64,000 nucleotides of DNA, from contig NZ_AOII01000088.1 of NCBI RefSeq assembly GCF_000337615.1, forward strand, positions 1 to 64,000. The letters run 5' to 3'. Under the pieces are notes generated by a model. The model did no database searches, was not told the DNA's origin, and saw nothing but the letters and a program-made list of their open reading frames with translations. Origin of the DNA: Natrinema pallidum DSM 3751 (GTDB lineage Archaea > Halobacteriota > Halobacteria > Halobacteriales > Natrialbaceae). A program made the position numbers and the translations under genes. This document shows positions 49,024 to 56,758 of this stretch, piece by piece; position 1 is the stretch's first letter, and each line of letters starts with the position of its first letter.

Positions 49024-49875
49024 ATGACCGACGCACAACGACGGGATCGAGTGGACGAAGTATTGAACCAGGCCGCCGCGTCGAGCACCGCGATCATCGC
49101 CGACGACGGCTCGGCTGACGGGGACGAGTCCCCCGAGACGACCCTGCTCGAGGCCGCCGCGGAAGCAAACGAGCTACTCGAGACGGCCGACCCCGACGCC
49201 CTGCTCGCAGCGGTGGGGCTGGACACGCTCGCGGACGGAACCGAACCGGAGTCGATTCCGGAGGCCATCGCCCGGGGCGACCAGGAGAACCTCGAGGACC
49301 TGCAGCGGTTGCTTCACCTCGCGAAACTTGCCGACCGGGCGAACGACCGCGATCTCGAGGCGACCGCCGACGGCCTTCGGGGGACGATCGGTGACCGGGA
49401 GGCATCCGCGAGGACGGACGCGGACACCACAGCGGATGCGGACACGGCGGCATCCGGAGGCGACGCGGCGGCGGAGACGGCCGACGACCTCGGGGATCGA
49501 CTCCGCTCGTCGATGCGGTCCTCCGTCGAGCGGTTCGGCGACGATGTCGTGCAACTCAGAGACCGACTCGAATCCGCGAATGAGGGACCCGCCCGCAGCG
49601 ACACGTCGGCGGCCGACGGGACGGCTGCCGACGCTCGATCCCCGGACGAAGGTGGTACCGAAGAAGCAGCGGACGAAACGGAAGTGGCGGACGAGGAAGA
49701 AACGGCGGACGAAGCGGAAGACGAGGGGGTTCTGGGATCGGGGCTCGGCGGTGACTGGGCGCGCGGAACGGCGGGCGGTCCGAGTCGCCATTCGACGATG
49801 GCACCGCCCCCGTCCGAGCGGGCGGACATGCGCGGGGTCACGCGTCACTCGACGATGCCGGACAAGCACGGGTAG
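49024..49875 (+). CDS. Acidic helical protein with twin RHSTM tail
   Basis: 283 residues from ATG 49024, with AGGTGA 5 nt upstream as ribosome-binding site. The N-terminal ~125 residues are helical (AQRRDRVDEVLNQAAASSTA, ANELLETADPDALLAAVGLD, NLEDLQRLLHLAKLADRAND). A long helix (DRLRSSMRSSVERFGDDVVQ) and acidic linker follow. The last ~30 residues are basic and contain RHSTM twice (SRHSTMAPPPSERADM and RGVTRHSTMPDKHG), looking like a short linear binding motif. Last gene of the four-gene group. The 300 nt that follow hold a protein-like stretch (GELLADIDPMLAATPGFHPF) without a usable start, and the tupA promoter. Confidence 0.65.
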   Translation: MTDAQRRDRVDEVLNQAAASSTAIIADDGSADGDESPETTLLEAAAEANELLETADPDALLAAVGLDTLADGTEPESIPEAIARGDQENLEDLQRLLHLAKLADRANDRDLEATADGLRGTIGDREASARTDADTTADADTAASGGDAAAETADDLGDRLRSSMRSSVERFGDDVVQLRDRLESANEGPARSDTSAADGTAADARSPDEGGTEEAADETEVADEEETADEAEDEGVLGSGLGGDWARGTAGGPSRHSTMAPPPSERADMRGVTRHSTMPDKHG

Positions 49876-50142
49876 CGGATCGGTTCGAATCGTCGATCGA
49901 AGCGGAGTCGACACCGAACGAGCCAGGACCCTGCGTCGCGACGATCAGCAACGCGGCGAATTACTCGCAGACATCGATCCGATGTTGGCGGCGACGCCGG
50001 GATTTCACCCGTTCCTCGACGAGGACGGTGCGTCCAGAACGTCGTGATCGCGGTGGCGGGTAACCGAATCCCATTACGCGTTCGCCCGCAGTGGGTCCTC
50101 GAGAGCGGTTCGTAACCATCGACGGGTTCCTTGGGCGGTACG

Positions 50143-50148
50143 TTTATC
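50143..50148 (+). promoter_or_regulatory. TATA box of the tup operon
   Basis: tttatc centred 30 nt upstream of ATG 50176. Confidence 0.5.
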
Positions 50149-50154
50149 CCACTG

Positions 50155-50183
50155 TATTCCATCGTTGTTCCATAGATGGAATA
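50155..50183 (+). promoter_or_regulatory. Inverted repeat over the tupA start codon (operator candidate)
   Basis: Perfect 9-bp arms TATTCCATC (50155-50163) and GATGGAATA (50175-50183) with an 11-nt spacer, immediately downstream of the TATA box and covering the ATG. A repressor bound here would block initiation; the ModE-like protein encoded at the end of the operon is the natural candidate. It might also act as an RNA hairpin hiding the start codon. Confidence 0.5.
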
Positions 50184-51093
50184 TCGACGGCGGGCGCTAC
50201 TCGGAGCGGGTGCGGCGGGGATCGCCGCGGCCGTCGGGGGCTGCCTCGGATCGGACGCCGAGGGCGAGGGATCGATCGCCGGGGAGGAACTCGCGCTCGC
50301 GACGACGACCAGCACGGAAGCGACGGGACTGCTCGACGAGATCAACGTAGCGTTCGAGGAGCGCTTCGGGACGCGCGTTGCGGCCAACGCGGAAGGGACG
50401 GGAGCCGCGATCCGCTCGGCTCGAGACGGGAACGCCGATGTCATTCTGGTCCACGCCCGGTCGCGCGAGGACGAGTTCATGCAGGAGGGGTATGGCGTCA
50501 ACCGGCGGGACCTGATGTTCAACGATTTCGTGATCGTCGGTCCGAGCGACGATCCGGCGGGTGCAAGCGACACCGAGGGGGCGGCGGCCGCCTTCGACGC
50601 CATCGCGAGTGCGCACGCGCCGTTCGTCTCTCGCGGAGACGAGTCCGGGACACACACGAAAGAGCTCGTCATTTGGGAGCACGCGGACAACGAACCCGGC
50701 GGCGAGTGGTATCGGAGCCTCGGCCAGGGGATGGGCGAGACGCTGACCCACGCCAACGAGGCCGGAGCCTACACGCTCGCGGATCGGGGGACGTACCTCT
50801 CGCGGGACGACATCGACCTCGAGATTCTGGTTCAAGGCCCGATCGAGGACGGGCCGGAGTTGCTCGCGAACCCGTACGGGATCATGGCGGTCAATCCCGA
50901 GATTCACTCGAACGTCAACTACCAGCTCGCGATGACCTACATCGGCTTCGTGACGAGCCCCGAGGGACAGGAGATCATCGCGGAGTTTACGGCAAACGGG
51001 GAGCAGTTGTTCTATCCCGAGGCGCTGTCCGCGGAACCGAACTTCCAGCAGTACGTTCCGGAGGGATGGCAGCCGGACTCCGCGGACGAGTGA
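50176..51093 (+). CDS. tupA: Tungstate/molybdate-type ABC transporter substrate-binding lipoprotein
   Basis: 305 residues. Tat motif YRRRALLG and lipobox AVGGC (Cys23). The TupA signature [20 protein letters not shown] lies after the acidic linker; other motifs are [32 protein letters not shown] and [14 protein letters not shown]. TupA binds tungstate strongly and molybdate more weakly; specificity is not settled by sequence. It is followed by permease, ATPase and a ModE-like regulator. Confidence 0.88.
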   Translation: MEYRRRALLGAGAAGIAAAVGGCLGSDAEGEGSIAGEELALATTTSTEATGLLDEINVAFEERFGTRVAANAEGTGAAIRSARDGNADVILVHARSREDEFMQEGYGVNRRDLMFNDFVIVGPSDDPAGASDTEGAAAAFDAIASAHAPFVSRGDESGTHTKELVIWEHADNEPGGEWYRSLGQGMGETLTHANEAGAYTLADRGTYLSRDDIDLEILVQGPIEDGPELLANPYGIMAVNPEIHSNVNYQLAMTYIGFVTSPEGQEIIAEFTANGEQLFYPEALSAEPNFQQYVPEGWQPDSADE

Positions 51094-51129
51094 CGCAGCC
51101 GCCACCCGACCGCCTCCGGGGACTTACCA

Positions 51130-51801
51130 ATGCCAATCGATGCCCTCTCCGATCCGACCTATCTCCGAAGCGTTATCCGGCTATCGCTGACGGTCAGTCT
51201 GTTCGCAATCCTGCTGAGCACCGCCGTGAGCCTCCCGATCGCCTTCGCCGTCGGGTTCGCGGACTTCCGGGGAAAACGGTTCGTCACGGCCGTCATCAAC
51301 ACTGGCATGGGGTTTCCGAGCGTCGTCGTCGGGCTCCTCGTCTGGTACGTCCTTTCGAATCGAGGCCCGCTGGGAACGCTGAACCTCATCTATACGCCGG
51401 AGGCCATGATCATCTCGCAACTCGTGCTCGCTACACCGGTGATCACCGGCGTCGCCCTCTCGGCGGTCGAGAGCGTCGACGATGCCGTTCGAGACGCAGC
51501 CTACGGGATCGGCGGGACTCGAGCGGACGTCGCCCTCATTACGCTCAAGGAGGCACGATACGGCGTCATCACCGGTATTCTCGCGGGCTTCGGCCGCGCG
51601 ATCAGCGAGGTCGGCTCCGTCCTCATCGTGGGCGGCAACATCGCCTACGCCGACGGGACCTCGAAAACCCGGACCCTGACGACCGCGATCCAGTTCGAGG
51701 TCCGGAAAGGCGAGTTCGAGACGGCGCTGGTCCTCGGTGCCGTGTTGCTCGTCCTCGTGTTGCTCGTCAACGGGATCGTCCTGCGGCTCGGGGGCCGATG
51801 A
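51130..51801 (+). CDS. tupB: Tungstate-type ABC transporter permease
   Basis: 223 residues, five membrane helices. BPD-type permease with the EAA loop in [20 protein letters not shown] (G-x-x-R-x-x-x-x-x-x-L) and a TupB-like C-terminus ([37 protein letters not shown]). Forms the channel as a homodimer with TupC. Starts 37 nt after tupA. Confidence 0.88.
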   Translation: MPIDALSDPTYLRSVIRLSLTVSLFAILLSTAVSLPIAFAVGFADFRGKRFVTAVINTGMGFPSVVVGLLVWYVLSNRGPLGTLNLIYTPEAMIISQLVLATPVITGVALSAVESVDDAVRDAAYGIGGTRADVALITLKEARYGVITGILAGFGRAISEVGSVLIVGGNIAYADGTSKTRTLTTAIQFEVRKGEFETALVLGAVLLVLVLLVNGIVLRLGGR

Positions 51802-51850
51802 CCGTGCGAGCGCACCCCGTCGCCCCGACCACGATCACGGTGAGACGGCC

Positions 51851-52654
51851 ATGAACTTCGAGCTCGAGTGTGCGTCTTACGGCGTCGACGGGACGCCAAT
51901 TCTGACCGACATCTCGCTGACCGTCGGCGCGGGCGAAGTCGTGACGGTGATCGGCCCGTCGGGAGCCGGCAAGTCGACGCTCTTGCGGCTGGCCGCCTTA
52001 TTCGAGCGACCGTCCGACGGCGCGGTCCGCTGTGACGGGACGGAGCCGTGGTCGCTCCCGCGAGACGATCGCCTCGCGCTCCGGCGGCGAATCGGGGTCG
52101 TCTTCCAGCAGGCGAGCCTGTTCGGGACCTCGGTGGCGCGCAACGTCGACGCCGGACGGCGGATTCGCCGGCCGTGGGCCAGCCGGCTCCGGGGCTTCGC
52201 CGAGCGGCTCGCGGCCCGCTGGATTCACGGGTCGCCGACGGTCGACGATCGGACGCTCGAGGCGCTCGAACTCGTCGGTCTCGGGGACGAGTGGGACCGG
52301 GACGCGGCGTCGCTGTCGGGCGGGGAGGCCCAGCGGGTGTCGTTCGCCCGCGCGCTCGCACCCCGCCCGGAACTGCTCGTCCTCGACGAGCCGACGTCCG
52401 ATCTCGACCCGCGGAACACGGCCATCCTCGAGCGGGCGATCGGGCAGGCACGCGACCGCGATCACGGCGTGTTGCTCGCGACCCACGACATGCACCAGGC
52501 CGAGCGGGTCTCGGATCGGGTCGCCTTCCTGCTCGACGGCGAACTGATCGAGATCGGCCCGCCCGAGCGGGTGTTCGAGGACCCACGGGACGAACGGACC
52601 GCGCGGTTCGTCCGCGGCGATCTGCTGTACGATGACAACGAACTTCTCGTCTGA
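51851..52654 (+). CDS. tupC: Tungstate-type ABC transporter ATPase
   Basis: 267 residues from ATG 51851. Walker A GPSGAGKST (~37-45), Q-loop VVFQQASLFGTS, signature LSGGEAQRVSFARAL, Walker B LLVLDEPTSDLD, switch His in LATHDMHQAE. A ~25-residue Arg/Trp-rich insert (RRIRRPWASRLRGFAERLAA) between Q-loop and signature is longer than usual. Energises TupAB uptake. Confidence 0.9.
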   Translation: MNFELECASYGVDGTPILTDISLTVGAGEVVTVIGPSGAGKSTLLRLAALFERPSDGAVRCDGTEPWSLPRDDRLALRRRIGVVFQQASLFGTSVARNVDAGRRIRRPWASRLRGFAERLAARWIHGSPTVDDRTLEALELVGLGDEWDRDAASLSGGEAQRVSFARALAPRPELLVLDEPTSDLDPRNTAILERAIGQARDRDHGVLLATHDMHQAERVSDRVAFLLDGELIEIGPPERVFEDPRDERTARFVRGDLLYDDNELLV

Positions 52655-52717
52655 CCGCGAAGGGTGACTCGAGACCCCCGTCGGCCTCGACGGGGCTCCC
52701 ACCGGGGACCGATACCC

Positions 52718-53425
52718 ATGGAAAAGGAGTTCGACCCCTACCTACGGATCGACGACGTAAGCATCGACCGCAGCGATGTCGCGATGTTACGCGCGATCGA
52801 CGATCGTGGCTCGCTGTCGGGTGCGGCGGCGGCCCTCGAACGGTCGTACCCGCGCCTCCAGCAGCGGGTGGTCGAACTCGAGGCGGCGGCCGGACCGTTA
52901 GTCGAGCGGACCCGGGGCGGGGCCGACGGCGGCGGGAGTTCCCTGACGGGGACCGCCAGGGACCTGCTGGCGCGGTTCGATCGGCTGGTCGCGGCCTACG
53001 AGGGCGTCGCCCGCGTCGACGAGACGGTGCTCACGGGGCCGGTCGTCGACCGCGACGGTGAACTCGCGACCGTCGAAACCGGTGCCGGCGACGTGCTGGC
53101 TGTCGTCCCGACCGACGCCGCCACCGCGTCCGTGACGATCCGCTCCGACGCGGTCAGTTTGCACGCGCCGAGGGATGTCCCTCGAGCCGAGGGGACGAGC
53201 GTCCGGAACCGGTTTCCGGGGACCGTCTCGTGGCTCGAGACCGGCGACGCGGTCGCGAGAGTGGGCGTCACGCTCGCGGACGGCGACGAGGGGAGCGACC
53301 TCGTGGCGCTGGTTACGCGGCGGAGCGTCGCGGCCCTGGGACTCGAGCCGGGGCGGTCGATCGTCGCTTCGGTGAAGGCGACGGCAGCGCGGGGCGTCGC
53401 GAGGGACGAGCGGACCGAAGAGTGA
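52718..53425 (+). CDS. ModE-like regulator with TOBE-type domain
   Basis: 235 residues from ATG 52718. The N-terminal winged helix of ModE/LysR type (MLRAIDDRGSLSGAAAALER then SYPRLQQRVVELEAAAGPLV) ends by ~115. C-terminal part with TOBE-like strands (VSWLETGDAVARVGVTLADG; VALVTRRSVAALGLEPGRSI) that bind molybdate/tungstate in ModE and MopI proteins. Encoded 63 nt after tupC, so the likely sensor and repressor of the operon; the inverted repeat at 50155-50183 is its candidate site. Confidence 0.82.
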   Translation: MEKEFDPYLRIDDVSIDRSDVAMLRAIDDRGSLSGAAAALERSYPRLQQRVVELEAAAGPLVERTRGGADGGGSSLTGTARDLLARFDRLVAAYEGVARVDETVLTGPVVDRDGELATVETGAGDVLAVVPTDAATASVTIRSDAVSLHAPRDVPRAEGTSVRNRFPGTVSWLETGDAVARVGVTLADGDEGSDLVALVTRRSVAALGLEPGRSIVASVKATAARGVARDERTEE

Positions 53426-53502
53426 GCGACGGACGGCGAGGGGACGAACGAACCCGCGTTCGGTGACCATATGGGACCCGCGGTGTCCGTCACCGTTCCG
53501 AG

Positions 53503-53508
53503 CCATAA
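53503..53508 (+). promoter_or_regulatory. TATA-like box of the usp gene at 53534
   Basis: ccataa, 28 nt upstream of ATG 53534. Confidence 0.35.
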
Positions 53509-53533
53509 CCCTTTCTCGAGGGGACTCGTATCG

Positions 53534-53971
53534 ATGCCCATGTACGATTCCGTTCTGGTCGCGACCGACGGGAGCGAGGCCGCGGCGACCGCGGTCGAGC
53601 ACGCGATCGCGCTCGCGGACCGGTTCGACGCGCCGCTGTACGGTATCGCCGTCATCGACGAACGGACTGCGTACGATACCGGCATCGTCGATCCCGACGA
53701 GGTACGACAGCACCTCGAAGAGCGCGCGGCGGCCCGGCTCGCGGCCCTCGAGTCGGCGGCGACAGCGGCCGACGCGGCCGACGTGGCCGTCGAAACGGCG
53801 GTTCGATCGGGCGTCCCCCACGAGGAAATCCTCGAGTACGCGGGCGAACGGGAGGCGAGCACGATCGTGCTCGGTTCCCGCGGCCGGTCGTCGTTCAAGG
53901 GGGCGTTGCTCGGCAGTACCGTCGACAGGGTCGTCCGGATCGCGGATCGGCCGGTACTGGTCGTCGGCTAG
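53534..53971 (+). CDS. Universal stress protein (UspA family)
   Basis: 145 residues. SVLVATDGSEAAATAVEHAI at the start and the ATP-binding loop VLGSRGRSSFKGALLGSTVD (G-x-x-G-x-9-G-(S/T)) followed by RVVRIADRPVLVVG. It likely binds ATP and dimerises. ATG 53534 fits a promoter 28 nt upstream; ATG 53540 (MYDSVLVATDG) is equally acceptable. No functional partner visible. Confidence 0.85.
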   Translation: MPMYDSVLVATDGSEAAATAVEHAIALADRFDAPLYGIAVIDERTAYDTGIVDPDEVRQHLEERAAARLAALESAATAADAADVAVETAVRSGVPHEEILEYAGEREASTIVLGSRGRSSFKGALLGSTVDRVVRIADRPVLVVG

Positions 53972-54021
53972 CCGGTGTCACGGGCCGAACGTTTACCTCG
54001 TCTGTCGTGTGACGTAGTCGT

Positions 54022-54522
54022 ATGTCACTGCTCGTTCCCTTCGACGGGTCGGAACTGGCGACGAAAGCGCTCGAGCGGGCGTCGACGTTCGGCGACCTGC
54101 TTGCCGAGGAGGTCGTCGTTCTGACGGTGATTCCGGACGATGCCGACTACGCGCGGGACCGAGGCTGGATCACGCAGGGTGAGCCGTTCGATACGGAAGC
54201 GATCGCCGCGGGGATGCAGCGCCGTGCCGACGAGGTCGCGCCGGCGGCGACGGTCCGGACCGAGCGGGTCAGTTCGGACGAACCGACCGCGACGTCGACG
54301 ACGAACGTCGTCCGCGAGATACGACGTGTCGCCGCCGATATCGAGGCGTCGGTCGTGTTCATCGGCTCGGAGAACGCGGGCTCGGTCATCGCGCCGCAGT
54401 CGAGCGTCGGCGGGCCGGTCGCGAGCGATCACCGGTACGACGTCTACGTCGTTCGCGCACCCGAACACGAGGTCGATCCCGAGGAGATAGCCGACATCGA
54501 TTCGACGCAGGGCGGCCTCTGA
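54022..54522 (+). CDS. Divergent universal stress protein
   Basis: 166 residues. Start MSLLVPFDGSELATKALERA and core VVVLTVIPDDADYARDRGW; the ATP loop is altered (VFIGSENAGSVIAPQSSVGG lacks the usual G-x-x-G spacing with a basic residue), so nucleotide binding is uncertain. It follows the previous usp gene by 50 nt on the same strand. Confidence 0.78.
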   Translation: MSLLVPFDGSELATKALERASTFGDLLAEEVVVLTVIPDDADYARDRGWITQGEPFDTEAIAAGMQRRADEVAPAATVRTERVSSDEPTATSTTNVVREIRRVAADIEASVVFIGSENAGSVIAPQSSVGGPVASDHRYDVYVVRAPEHEVDPEEIADIDSTQGGL

Positions 54523-54589
54523 TCGACGCGAGGACCGCCCCGGGGCGGCCGGGTGCGACACGTCCACTGCACGGCGATTCGGAGGAACG

Positions 54590-54595
54590 TTTATT
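54590..54595 (+). promoter_or_regulatory. TATA box of acs (first copy)
   Basis: tttatt centred 32 nt upstream of ATG 54625, preceded by gaggaacg (BRE-like purines). Confidence 0.5.
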
Positions 54596-54624
54596 CCCCT
54601 GACCATCCACGGTTCGGACGAGAC

Positions 54625-56625
54625 ATGGTCGATCGGAACGGGTGGGGTCGAGACGCGTCCACGTCCAGCGGCACCACCCACGCCCCACCCGAGTCGTTCG
54701 TCGAGCAGGCGAACGTCTCGGACCCGGGGGTCCACGACGAGTTCGAGACGAACTGGCCGGACTGTTGGGAGCGTGCGGCCGCCCTCCTCTCGTGGGACGA
54801 GCCCTACGAGACGGTCCTCGCGGACGGGGACGCCCCGTTCTATCGCTGGTTCGCCGACGGACGGCTCAACGCCTCGTACAACTGCCTGGACCGGCACCTC
54901 GAGTCGGGGCGGAAGAACCACGCCGCGATCCGCTGGGAGGGCAAACGGGGCGAGCGCCGAACCTACACCTACCGGGACCTTTACGTCGAGGTCAACGAGT
55001 TCGCGGCGGCCCTGCGGGACCGCGGCGTCGAGGAAGACGATGTCGTGACGATCTACCTGCCGATGATCCCGGAGTTGCCGATCGCGATGCTCGCCTGCGC
55101 CCGGATCGGCGCGCCCCACAGCGTCGTCTTCGCCGGGCTCTCGGCGGACGCGCTCGCGACACGGATGGACGCCGCCGACAGCGAGTATCTGGTCACCTGC
55201 GACGGCTACTACCGACGGGGCGATGCGTTCAACCAGAAGAGCAAGGCGGACAACGCCCGCATCGCCCTCGAGCAGGACGTTCGAACCGTCGTCGTCGATC
55301 GGCTCGGCGACGACTTGCCCCACGTTCTCGGCGACGACGAGTGGGACTACCACGATCTCCGTGATGAGTTCGCGGGCGAGACCGTCGCGCCGGTGTCCCG
55401 AGGTGCCGAGGACATGCTGTTCCTGATGTACACGTCGGGAACGACCGGTGAGCCGAAAGGCGTCGTCCACTCGACCGGCGGCTACCTCGCCCACGTCGCG
55501 TGGACGAGCCACGCCGTTCTCGACGTCAAGCCCGACGATACCTACTGGTGTGCCGCCGACATCGGGTGGATCACCGGCCACTCCTACATCGTCTACGGCC
55601 CGCTCGCGCTCGGGACGACGACGGTGATGTACGAGGGGACGCCGGACTATCCCGACCGGGATCGGCTCTGGGAGATCGTCGACCGCAACGCCGTCGACGT
55701 CTTCTACACCGCGCCGACGGCGATCCGCGCGTTCATGAAGTGGGGGTCGGACTACCCCGGCGACCACGATCTATCCTCGCTGCGCCTGCTCGGGACCGTC
55801 GGCGAGCCGATCAGCCCGCGCCCCTGGAACTGGTATCGCGAACATATCGGCGGCGGGGACTGCCCGGTCGTCGACACCTGGTGGCAGACCGAAACCGGCG
55901 CGGTGACGATCTCCACGCTCCCCGGCATCGACGCGATGAAGCCCGGGTCCGCCGGCCCGCCGCTACCGGGGATCGACGCCCGGGTCGTCGACGAGGCCGG
56001 CGACGACGTCGCGCCCGGCGAAACCGGCTACCTCACGATCGGCCGGCCCTGGCCCGGGATGGCCCGGACGCTGTACGACAACGACGAGCGCTTCGTCGCG
56101 GAGTACTGGCGGCGGTTTTCCGAGCCCGCATCCGACGACTGGCGCTACTTCAGTGGTGACACGGCCCGCGTCGACGAGGACGGCTACATCACCGTTCTCG
56201 GGCGGGTCGACGACGTGATCTCGGTCTCGGGCCATCGGCTGGGAACCGTGGAGATCGAGAGCGCGATCGCCGACGCCGACGGCGTCGCCGAGGCCGCCGT
56301 CGTCGGCCGCTCGAGCGAGACCGGCGAGACGGATATCTACGCCTACGTCAGCACGGAGAGCGGGCACGACTCCGGCCGGGAGATTCGACGGGCGATCCGC
56401 GACAACGTCGAGTCCGCGATCGGACCGCTCGCCCGGCCCGAAGCGGTAATCTTCACCCCGGAACTCCCCAAGACGCGGTCGGGCAAGATCATGCGCCGCC
56501 TGCTCGAGGACGTCGCCAACGGCGAGGAACTGGGTGATACTTCGGCGCTTCGTAATCCCGAAATCGTCGGCGAAATCCAGGCCGAGATCGGCGACGCGGA
56601 CGATCGCGAGGACGCGGACCGGTAG
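54625..56625 (+). CDS. acs: Acetyl-CoA synthetase (copy 1)
   Basis: 666 residues. AMP-forming acyl-CoA synthetase: A3 motif MYTSGTTGEPKGVVHSTGGY, A5 TWWQTETGAVTIST, A8 GRVDDVISVSGHRLGTVEIE, and the acetylatable Lys in the closing motif KTRSGKIMRRLLED. The N-terminal ACAS_N piece (CWERAAALLSWDEPYETVL) supports acetate specificity. Converts acetate, ATP and CoA to acetyl-CoA. ~70% of positions look identical to the second copy at 59.2 kb by eye. Start at ATG 54625 based on the promoter and on homology. Confidence 0.92.
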   Translation: MVDRNGWGRDASTSSGTTHAPPESFVEQANVSDPGVHDEFETNWPDCWERAAALLSWDEPYETVLADGDAPFYRWFADGRLNASYNCLDRHLESGRKNHAAIRWEGKRGERRTYTYRDLYVEVNEFAAALRDRGVEEDDVVTIYLPMIPELPIAMLACARIGAPHSVVFAGLSADALATRMDAADSEYLVTCDGYYRRGDAFNQKSKADNARIALEQDVRTVVVDRLGDDLPHVLGDDEWDYHDLRDEFAGETVAPVSRGAEDMLFLMYTSGTTGEPKGVVHSTGGYLAHVAWTSHAVLDVKPDDTYWCAADIGWITGHSYIVYGPLALGTTTVMYEGTPDYPDRDRLWEIVDRNAVDVFYTAPTAIRAFMKWGSDYPGDHDLSSLRLLGTVGEPISPRPWNWYREHIGGGDCPVVDTWWQTETGAVTISTLPGIDAMKPGSAGPPLPGIDARVVDEAGDDVAPGETGYLTIGRPWPGMARTLYDNDERFVAEYWRRFSEPASDDWRYFSGDTARVDEDGYITVLGRVDDVISVSGHRLGTVEIESAIADADGVAEAAVVGRSSETGETDIYAYVSTESGHDSGREIRRAIRDNVESAIGPLARPEAVIFTPELPKTRSGKIMRRLLEDVANGEELGDTSALRNPEIVGEIQAEIGDADDREDADR

Positions 56626-56758
56626 CGGTTCGCGGATATCACGAATGCGAAACCGGTCGCACACCGGCTGCCGCCGCTCCACCCGTCGCTCTCCCGCGAC
56701 TGACCGCAATAGACGATACAATTATGTTCGCGTCGCCAGAATAGGCGAATCAGATTCG

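Noticed and set aside
49905-50047. Possible small gene (GELLADIDPMLAATPGFHPF) after the four-gene cluster
   Set aside because: Protein-like but without a usable start codon or ribosome-binding site; only a 21-codon ORF would remain.
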